In this document: positions 58,122 to 64,000 of the stretch, in pieces | Layout of the letters: each line of letters begins with the position of its first letter | How positions within the stretch are numbered: position 1 is the stretch's first letter | NCBI RefSeq assembly: GCF_044755465.1 | Contig: NZ_JBIVRB010000001.1 | Span: 744,001-808,000 of the forward strand | Length of the DNA stretch: 64,000 nt | Direction of reading: 5' to 3' | Source of the DNA: Peterkaempfera sp044755465 | Lineage (GTDB): Bacteria > Actinomycetota > Actinomycetes > Streptomycetales > Streptomycetaceae | Program-made: the position numbers and the translations under genes | Notes under the pieces: generated by a model | Databases searched by the model: none | What the model was told of the DNA's origin: nothing | The model's input: only the letters and a program-made list of their open reading frames with translations

Positions 58122-59990
58122 TTGAGCAAGACGGACATCGGCGCCAGGGCCCAGCAGCAGCCGCTCGACGACGAGGCGGCCGCCGAGCGCCTCTCCACCG
58201 CCCCCGTCGAGGAGACCGGCGACGGCAGCGGACCCGGGCTCGGCGCCCTCGGCTGGCTGCGCTGGACGTGGCGGCAGCTCACCTCCATGCGGGTCGCGCT
58301 GATCCTGCTCTTCCTGCTCTCGCTGGCCGCCGTACCGGGCTCGCTGATCCCGCAGAACGGCACCGACGCGATGCGGGTCGAGACGTGGAAGGCCCAGCAC
58401 ACCACGGTCGCCCCGATCTACGAGAAGCTCCAGCTGTTCGACGTCTACAGCTCGGCGTGGTTCTCCGCGATCTACATCCTGCTCTTCATCTCGCTGGCCG
58501 GCTGCATCATCCCGCGCAGCTGGCAGTTTGTCGGGGTGCTGCGCGGCCGGCCCCCGGCGGCCCCCAAGTACCTCGCCCGGATGCCGGTGCACGCGAGCTG
58601 GCGCACCGACGCCCGCGCCGAGGACGTCACCGCCGCCGCCGAGCGGCTGCTGCGCCGCCGCCGGTTCCGGGTGCACGCGAGCGGCGGCGCGGTCGCCTCG
58701 GAGAAGGGCTACCTCCGCGAGGTCGGCAACCTCTTCTTCCACATCTCGCTCTTCGGGCTGCTGATCGCGATGGCCTGGGGCAGCGTCGGCGGCGGCCAGG
58801 GCGGCAAGCTGGTACTGGAGGGGCAGGGCTTCTCCAACACCATGACGCAGTACGACGACTTCCGCGGCTCCGCCTTCTACGGCCCCGACGACCTGGCGCC
58901 GTTCCGCTTCGTGCTGGACGGCTTCACCGCCACGTACCAGACCACGGGCGACCAGCTCGGCACCCCGCGCGACTTCACCGCGCACATCCACTACGCGGCG
59001 GGCAGCGAGAGCACCGAGCTGCGCGCGGGCACCATCCAGGTCAACAAGCCGCTGGAGGTGGCCGGCAGCAAGGTCTACCTGGTCGGCCACGGCTACTCGC
59101 CGATCGTCACGGTGAAGAACGCCAAGGGCGAGGTGGTCTTCCACGGCCCGACGCCGTTCCTGCCGCAGGACAGCAACCTCACCTCGGTCGGCGCCATCAA
59201 GGTCGGGGACTACGGCGAGAAGGACGGCCAGAAGGTCCAGCTGGGCTTCTCCGGCATCTTCTCCCCGACGGCGCCGGTCACCGCCAGCCCCCGGACCGGC
59301 TGGAACTCGCTCTTCCCCGCCGCCACCGACCCCAAGCTGATCCTCAACGTCTGGGCGGGCGACCTGGGCATCGACGCCGGTGCCCCGCAGAACGTGTACC
59401 AGCTCAACCAGACCCACCTGACCCAGCTCAAGCAGGACGGCAAGATCGCCGCGGTGGCGCTCAAGCCCGGCGAGGGCTGGAACCTGCCGGACGGCTACGG
59501 CACGATCAGCTTCGACGGCTTCCAGCAGTGGGCCAGCTTCAGCATCTCCCACCACCCCGGCAACGGCCTGGCGCTCGGCAGCGCCGTGCTGGCCGTGCTC
59601 GGGCTGATCGGCTCGCTGCTGATCCAGCGCCGCCGGGTGTGGGTGCGGGCCACCAGCACGGCGGACGGCACGGTCCTGGTCGAGATGGCCGGGCTGGCCC
59701 GCAGCGAGTCCGCCAGGATCGCCCATGAGCTCGCGGAGCTGGCCGTGATCCTCCAGGACGACGCGCCGGCGCTGCCGGACGAGAACGGGCCGGACGAGAA
59801 CGGGCCGGACGATGACGGGCCGGACGATGACGGGCCCGACGATGACGGGCCCGACGATGACGGGCCTGCCGAGGACGACCGGCAGCCGGGCGGTGACCGG
59901 CCGCAGGACGCGGACCGGCCCGACGCTGCCCCCAGTGACCAGCCCGAGGGTGAGAAGCCCGAGATGACCGAGACCGAGAAGAGGGGTTGA
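58122..59990 (+). CDS. resB: cytochrome c biogenesis protein ResB
   Basis: A 622-residue membrane protein of the system II heme lyase complex. Hydrophobic segments lie near residues 55-75, 110-130, 200-220 and 480-500, and a large extracellular domain carries the ResB features GFTATYQTTG, DFTAHIHY and PLEVAGSKVYLVGHGYSP. The C-terminal tail has six pentapeptide repeats (DENGP then DDDGP) encoded by a 15-bp tandem repeat at 59778-59867. Start is TTG 58122, right after the ccdA stop. It works with CcsB to bring heme outside. Confidence 0.93.
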   Translation: MSKTDIGARAQQQPLDDEAAAERLSTAPVEETGDGSGPGLGALGWLRWTWRQLTSMRVALILLFLLSLAAVPGSLIPQNGTDAMRVETWKAQHTTVAPIYEKLQLFDVYSSAWFSAIYILLFISLAGCIIPRSWQFVGVLRGRPPAAPKYLARMPVHASWRTDARAEDVTAAAERLLRRRRFRVHASGGAVASEKGYLREVGNLFFHISLFGLLIAMAWGSVGGGQGGKLVLEGQGFSNTMTQYDDFRGSAFYGPDDLAPFRFVLDGFTATYQTTGDQLGTPRDFTAHIHYAAGSESTELRAGTIQVNKPLEVAGSKVYLVGHGYSPIVTVKNAKGEVVFHGPTPFLPQDSNLTSVGAIKVGDYGEKDGQKVQLGFSGIFSPTAPVTASPRTGWNSLFPAATDPKLILNVWAGDLGIDAGAPQNVYQLNQTHLTQLKQDGKIAAVALKPGEGWNLPDGYGTISFDGFQQWASFSISHHPGNGLALGSAVLAVLGLIGSLLIQRRRVWVRATSTADGTVLVEMAGLARSESARIAHELAELAVILQDDAPALPDENGPDENGPDDDGPDDDGPDDDGPDDDGPAEDDRQPGGDRPQDADRPDAAPSDQPEGEKPEMTETEKRG

Positions 59991-61120
59991 CGGTGGTCCT
60001 TGCCACGGCGGTCAACGAGAACCTGTCCCACATCTCCAACTACCTGATCTACTCGGCCATGGCCGTGTACCTGCTGGCGATGCTGGCCCACTGCTTCGAG
60101 TGGACCTTCGGCAGCCGGGGCGCGGTCGCCCGCCGCTCCGTCGAGCAGACCTCGCTCGCCGAGACGGTCGCCGCCACCGGCCCCGCCACCAAGAAGGTCA
60201 CCGTCACCGTGGCCGCCGGCGGCGGCACCACCACCCTCACCCGGACCGCCGTGGCCGGCGCCGGCGACGTGGTGGTCACCAGCGGTCGCGGCGACGACGA
60301 GCAGGCCGACGGCCCGGGTGCGGCCGGCAGCGACGAGCAGGCCGACACGCTCGGCCGGATGGCGATCTCGCTCACCGTGCTCGGCGCGGCGCTGCACGCG
60401 GGCGGGGTGCTCAGCCGCGGCCTGTCGGTGATGCGCTGGCCGTGGGGGAACATGTACGAGTTCTCCTGCGCCTTCGCGCTGGCGGCCGTGCTCACCTACC
60501 TCGGGCTGCTGGCCGGCGGCAAGAAGGTCCGCTGGCTGGGCCTGCCGGTGGTGCTGGCCGTCCTGCTGACCCTGGGCCTGGCGGTCACCCAGCTCTACAC
60601 CGACTCCGAGCAGTTGGTCCCGGCGCTGCACTCCTACTGGCTGGGCATCCACGTCACCGGTGCGATCATCTGTAGCGGCGCCCTGTACGCGGCCTTCGTG
60701 GCCACCGCGCTCTACCTGCTCAAGGACTCCTACGACAAGCGGATCGCAGGCGGCCTGGAGACCGGCCCGCTGCGCACCCCCGCCTCCATCTGGCTGCGGC
60801 TGCCCTCGGCGGCCAACCTGGACAAGCTGGCGTACCGCATCAACGCGGTGGTCTTCCCGCTCTGGACGTTCACCATCATCGCGGGCGCCATCTGGGCCGA
60901 CAAGGCGTGGGGCAAGTACTGGGAGTGGGACCCCAAGGAGACCTGGTCGTTCATCACCTGGGTCGCCTACGCCTGCTATCTGCACGCCCGCGCCACCGCC
61001 GGCTGGAAGGGCCGCAAGGCCGCCTATCTGGCGCTGCTGGCCTTCGCCTGCTTCCTCTTCAACTACTACGGCGTCAACATCTTCGTCACCGGCAAGCACT
61101 CGTACGCGGGCGTCGGCTGA
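59987..61120 (+). CDS. ccsB: cytochrome c biogenesis protein CcsB
   Basis: A 377-residue multi-pass protein, the heme-handling partner of ResB. The tryptophan-rich heme motif is YWEWDPKETWSFITWVAYAC, with conserved His residues in LHSYWLGIHVTGAIIC and GVNIFVTGKHSYAG. A polar loop with Thr/Val repeats lies after the first helix (about residues 50-120). Start TTG 59987 overlaps the resB stop; GTG 59993 is an alternative. A long perfect hairpin follows. Confidence 0.93.
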   Translation: MTVVLATAVNENLSHISNYLIYSAMAVYLLAMLAHCFEWTFGSRGAVARRSVEQTSLAETVAATGPATKKVTVTVAAGGGTTTLTRTAVAGAGDVVVTSGRGDDEQADGPGAAGSDEQADTLGRMAISLTVLGAALHAGGVLSRGLSVMRWPWGNMYEFSCAFALAAVLTYLGLLAGGKKVRWLGLPVVLAVLLTLGLAVTQLYTDSEQLVPALHSYWLGIHVTGAIICSGALYAAFVATALYLLKDSYDKRIAGGLETGPLRTPASIWLRLPSAANLDKLAYRINAVVFPLWTFTIIAGAIWADKAWGKYWEWDPKETWSFITWVAYACYLHARATAGWKGRKAAYLALLAFACFLFNYYGVNIFVTGKHSYAGVG

Positions 61121-61145
61121 CCGGCCCCCTGCCCCGCGTACGGTG

Positions 61146-61184
61146 AACGGCCCGGCCCCCTCGCGGAGAGGGGGCCGGGCCGTT
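61146..61184. terminator. perfect bidirectional hairpin after ccsB
   Basis: AACGGCCCGGCCCCCTC (61146-61162), a GCGGA loop and the exact complement at 61168-61184. It lies between the convergent ccsB and carboxylase epsilon stops. Confidence 0.85.
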
Positions 61185-61193
61185 TCCCAGCGG

Positions 61194-61385
61194 CTATGCG
61201 GCGGTCTGCCAGCTGAGCGGCGAGTAGTACGACGGGCGGCGCTCGACGTGCTGCCAGTGCGACACCGTCTCGGTGCGGACCGAGGCGGACCGCTGCCCGG
61301 CGGTGGCGGCGGCGCGGGCGAGCAGCACGGCGGTGAGCGCGGCGAGTTCCTCGTCGGTGAGGCTGCCCTTGACGACCTGGATCAT
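61194..61385 (-). CDS. acyl-CoA carboxylase epsilon subunit
   Basis: A 63-residue protein: VVKGSLTDEELAALTAVLLA at the start, then W-Q-H-V-E-R-R-P-S-Y-Y-S-P-L-S-W at the end, the standard AccE/PccE pattern. This small subunit stabilises actinobacterial acyl-CoA carboxylase complexes. It lies 16 bp downstream of the beta subunit gene and is probably co-transcribed. Confidence 0.92.
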   Translation of the reverse strand: MIQVVKGSLTDEELAALTAVLLARAAATAGQRSASVRTETVSHWQHVERRPSYYSPLSWQTAA

Positions 61386-61401
61386 CGGTGGACTCCTTGA
61401 G

Positions 61402-63012
61402 TCACATGGGCGGGTTGCCGTGCTTGCGCGACGGCAGATCCGCGTGCTTGGTACGGAGCATGGCGAGGGAGCTGATCAGGACGGCCCGGGTCTCGGCGGG
61501 GTCGATGACGTCGTCCACCAGGCCGCGTTCGGCGGCGTAGTAGGGGTGCATCAACTCGTCCTTGTACTCCTGGACCATGCGCTTGCGCATGGCTTCGGGG
61601 TCGTCGGCGTCGGCGATCTGCCGGCGGAAGATGACATTGGCGGCGCCCTCGGCGCCCATCACGGCGATCTCGTTGGTCGGCCAGGCGTAGGACAGGTCCG
61701 CGCCGACGCTGCGGGAGTCCATCACGATGTACGCGCCGCCGTACGCCTTGCGCAGGATCAGCTGGATGCGCGGCACGGTGGCGTTGCAGTACGCGTACAG
61801 CAGCTTGGCGCCGTGCCGGATGATGCCGCCGTGCTCCTGGTCGACGCCGGGCAGGAAACCGGGGACGTCCAGCAGGGTGACCAGCGGGATGTTGAAGGCG
61901 TCGCACATCTGCACGAAGCGCGCCGACTTCTCGCTGGCCTCGATGTCCAGCACCCCGGCCAGCGACTGCGGCTGGTTGGCGATCAGACCGACCACCTGGC
62001 CGTCGAGCCGGGCCAGCGCGCAGATGACGTTGGTGGCCCAGCGCTCGTGGACCTCCATGAACTGCGCGTCGTCGACGATCTCCTCGATCACCTTGCGCAT
62101 GTCGTACGGGCGGTTGCCGTCGGCCGGCACCAGGTCCAGCAGCGCCTCGCAGCGGCGGTCCACCGGGTCGTCGGTGGGCACGGCGGGCGGCGTCTCGCGG
62201 TTGTTCTGCGGCAGCAGCGACAGCAGGAAGCGCACCTCCTCCAGGCAGCCCTGCTCGTCGTCGTACGCGAAGTGCGCCACACCGGAGATCTCGGCGTGCA
62301 CATCGGCGCCGCCCAGGCCGTTCTGCGAGATCTGCTCACCGGTGACGGCCTTGACCACGTCCGGGCCGGTGATGAACATCTGCGAGGTCTCGCGGACCAT
62401 GAACACGAAGTCGGTCAGCGCGGGCGAGTACGCCGCGCCACCGGCGCACGGGCCGAGCATCACGCTGATCTGCGGGATCACCCCGGAGGCCCGGGTGTTG
62501 CGCTGGAAGATGCCGCCGTAGCCGGCCAGCGCGGTGACACCCTCCTGGATGCGGGCACCCGCACCGTCGTTCAGCGACACCAGCGGCGCACCGGCCGCGA
62601 GGGCCATGTCCATGATCTTGTGGATCTTCTGGGCGTGGGCCTCGCCCAGCGCACCGCCGAAGATCCGGAAGTCATGCGCGTACACGAAGACCGTCCGGCC
62701 GTGCACGGTGCCCCAACCGGTCACCACGCCATCGGTGTACGGCTTCTTCGCCTCCAGGCCGAAACCCGTCGCCCGGTGCCGCCGCAGCGGCTCCACCTCG
62801 TTGAACGACCCCTCGTCCAGCAGCAGCCCGATCCGCTCCCGGGCGGTCAGCTTGCCCTTGGCATGCTGCGCCTCGGTGGCACGCGCGCTGGGACCGTCGC
62901 CGGCCTGCTCCTTGATGTCGCGCAGCTCGGCGACCCGCCCCCGGGTGTCGACCGGGGCGGCGGGGGCCAGTTCGGCCTCCTCGGTGGTCGTCGCCTCTTG
63001 CAGAACCGTCAT
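61402..63012 (-). CDS. pccB: acyl-CoA carboxylase beta (carboxyltransferase) subunit
   Basis: A 536-residue carboxyltransferase transferring CO2 from carboxybiotin to acetyl- or propionyl-CoA. N- and C-terminal crotonase-like halves are complete: AKGKLTARERIGLLLDEGSF, DGVVTGWGTVHGRTVFVYAH, SLNDGAGARIQEGVTALAGY, GPCAGGAAYSPALTDFVFMV, then VPGFLPGVDQEHGGIIRHGA, LILRKAYGGAYIVMDSRSVG and AVMGAEGAANVIFRR. Propionyl-CoA carboxylase is the most likely role, but acetyl-CoA is possible. The biotin-carrying alpha subunit is not in the window. ATG 63012 has GGAG nine bases upstream. Confidence 0.93.
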   Translation of the reverse strand: MTVLQEATTTEEAELAPAAPVDTRGRVAELRDIKEQAGDGPSARATEAQHAKGKLTARERIGLLLDEGSFNEVEPLRRHRATGFGLEAKKPYTDGVVTGWGTVHGRTVFVYAHDFRIFGGALGEAHAQKIHKIMDMALAAGAPLVSLNDGAGARIQEGVTALAGYGGIFQRNTRASGVIPQISVMLGPCAGGAAYSPALTDFVFMVRETSQMFITGPDVVKAVTGEQISQNGLGGADVHAEISGVAHFAYDDEQGCLEEVRFLLSLLPQNNRETPPAVPTDDPVDRRCEALLDLVPADGNRPYDMRKVIEEIVDDAQFMEVHERWATNVICALARLDGQVVGLIANQPQSLAGVLDIEASEKSARFVQMCDAFNIPLVTLLDVPGFLPGVDQEHGGIIRHGAKLLYAYCNATVPRIQLILRKAYGGAYIVMDSRSVGADLSYAWPTNEIAVMGAEGAANVIFRRQIADADDPEAMRKRMVQEYKDELMHPYYAAERGLVDDVIDPAETRAVLISSLAMLRTKHADLPSRKHGNPPM

Positions 63013-63632
63013 CTCCAACAACTCCAAGTCTGTCCGGAATCGCTCGGCGGCCTGATCGGCGCACCCCCGCAACACATGGGGCCGCGCAGAACGGCAGGGT
63101 TGACTGCGGTGGCTGCGAACACTTTCCCCTACGACCTTACGAGCGGTGCCCGTCCCGCACGGCCGTCGGTTCCGTACAAGGTCCGACCGGATTCCATGTC
63201 CGAGCCGAACAGCACGGCGCACCGCCTCCACGGTCCAGTCCCGCCCCCGGCGACCCGCCCGCCATCGGCGGGCACGCCGAAACCACAGGTCAGCGAAGTC
63301 GGCCGCCGCTCCAGGACCCGCCCACGCCCGCCCGGACACCCCTGACCCACATCCCCCGGGGGCACCTCACCGGCCCGCCCGACCGTGGACAGTACACAAT
63401 TCGAACGTGTACCCCCGAACGGGTGGCGCGCCCCCGCCGAGCGCCGCCGAGCGCCCCGGCCCGCCGGTCACTCGCCGATGTCCTCGGCCCGGCGGCCGGG
63501 GTGGGCCGATGACGAGGATTCCGCTGCCGGGTGACGATCACGGGCCGCTCGCTGCGCCGCCAGGGCGGGGCTGAGTGGGCCCGGGGTGTGCGGACGGGCG
63601 GCTGTGGGCGGGGCGGTTGTGGGCGGGGCCGG
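63013..63632. other. intergenic region, no gene supported
   Basis: This 620-bp stretch between the carboxylase beta gene and the TetR gene has open frames only of shadow type (arginine/proline-rich, no recognised domain). No convincing promoter or hairpin was identified beyond generic GC-rich symmetry. Confidence 0.5.
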
Positions 63633-64000
63633 TCAGCTCGGGCGCTGCCCGGCCCCCGAGGCGCGGAGGTGTGCGATGCCCGTGTCGAGGGCGGCCTTGA
63701 GGTGGGTCGAGTCGCCCGTGGACATGATGATCGACACTCCGCCCTGGACCCCGGCCAGCAGCGCGGCGGACGCCTGCCCGACGTCGACGGCCGAGGACAC
63801 CAGGCCGCGCGCCTGGAGGGCGCGGATGCCGTCGGCCAGGTGCTGCTGCCACTGCTGCATCAGCTCGGCCACGATCGCTCGGGCGCCGGGCTGGGAGCGT
63901 CCGACCTGGAGGAAGAGCGAGCCCATCGGGCACTGGTCGCCCTGGCGTTCGTAGCGTTCCACCACCGCGTCGCGCCAGCGGCCCCAGGACTCCCAGGAGT
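63633..64000 (-). CDS. TetR family regulator, C-terminal part (partial)
   Basis: The last about 122 residues of a regulator whose 5' end lies beyond the window; the frame is open to the edge. The visible region is the ligand-binding domain: YERQGDQCPMGSLFLQVGRS, IVAELMQQWQQHLADGIRAL, VDVGQASAALLAGVQGGVSI and HLKAALDTGIAHL. This resembles the LmrA/YxaF-type TetR C-terminal domain. The DNA-binding half is not seen and the ligand is unknown. Confidence 0.78.
   Translation of the reverse strand, partial: SWESWGRWRDAVVERYERQGDQCPMGSLFLQVGRSQPGARAIVAELMQQWQQHLADGIRALQARGLVSSAVDVGQASAALLAGVQGGVSIIMSTGDSTHLKAALDTGIAHLRASGAGQRPS

Overview
The window comes from a high-GC actinobacterium. Developmental genes (an ECF sigma factor very like BldN, its RsbN-type anti-sigma factor, four chaplins), the rex-hemACD-hemB block and many leaderless genes point to the Streptomycetaceae. 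I cannot name the genus or species from sequence alone. No rRNA, tRNA, insertion sequence or CRISPR array was recognised.

Layout. 1-6.2 kb: housekeeping and hypothetical genes (BACON-like secreted tail, lipoprotein, DUF402, Ppx/GppA, TIM-barrel isomerase, methyltransferase). 6.2-9.0 kb: an amino-sugar type module (class II aldolase, AgaS-like SIS protein, divergent DeoR regulator). 9.2-18.9 kb: ilvD, two small membrane proteins flanking a six-copy 112-bp non-coding tandem repeat, proC, a HAD hydrolase, an M23-like membrane protein, an MFS transporter and acuC. 19.1-24.6 kb: the most distinctive accessory locus, a lasso-peptide cluster made of an XRE-TPR regulator, a 45-residue precursor, a cyclase, an RRE protein, a B2 protease and a dedicated protein-isoaspartate methyltransferase homologue (predicted aspartimide lasso peptide). 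The cyclase 5' end is damaged by a G/C-only stretch that looks like a sequencing or assembly artefact.

25.0-33.4 kb: BdtA-like DNA-binding protein, bS22, epimerase, acyltransferase, rsbN, bldN, HAD-IB hydrolase, glutaredoxin-like protein and exonuclease. 33.4-39.4 kb: rex-hemA-hemC-hemD (overlapping starts and stops, Rex operator in front) and hemB, ended by a strong hairpin. 39.5-41.8 kb: a secreted protein and four chaplins. 42.3-48.2 kb: secreted polysaccharide hydrolases: a CBM25-CBM25-FnIII-GH13 alpha-amylase, a GH5_7-CBM2 mannanase and a CBM10-like/GH134 mannanase, each transcription unit preceded by plausible repressor operators. 48.3-53.6 kb: variable DNA with a DUF5994 gene, cutA, a broken XRE-TPR regulator between two 40-bp direct repeats, a PaeR7I/XhoI-type restriction-modification pair and a hypothetical gene. 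53.8-61.1 kb: hemL, histidine phosphatase, PfpI-like protein and the cytochrome c maturation genes resA-ccdA-resB-ccsB. 61.2-64 kb: acyl-CoA carboxylase epsilon and beta subunits and the 3' part of a TetR gene.

How it fits together: heme synthesis (hemA, C, D, B, L) and system II cytochrome c assembly lie in one region under at least partial redox control by Rex. BldN, held by RsbN, is in related systems the activator of chaplin genes, which here lie only 10 kb away. The secreted hydrolases target starch and mannan. The lasso locus and the restriction-modification island look like insertions into an otherwise conserved chromosomal core.
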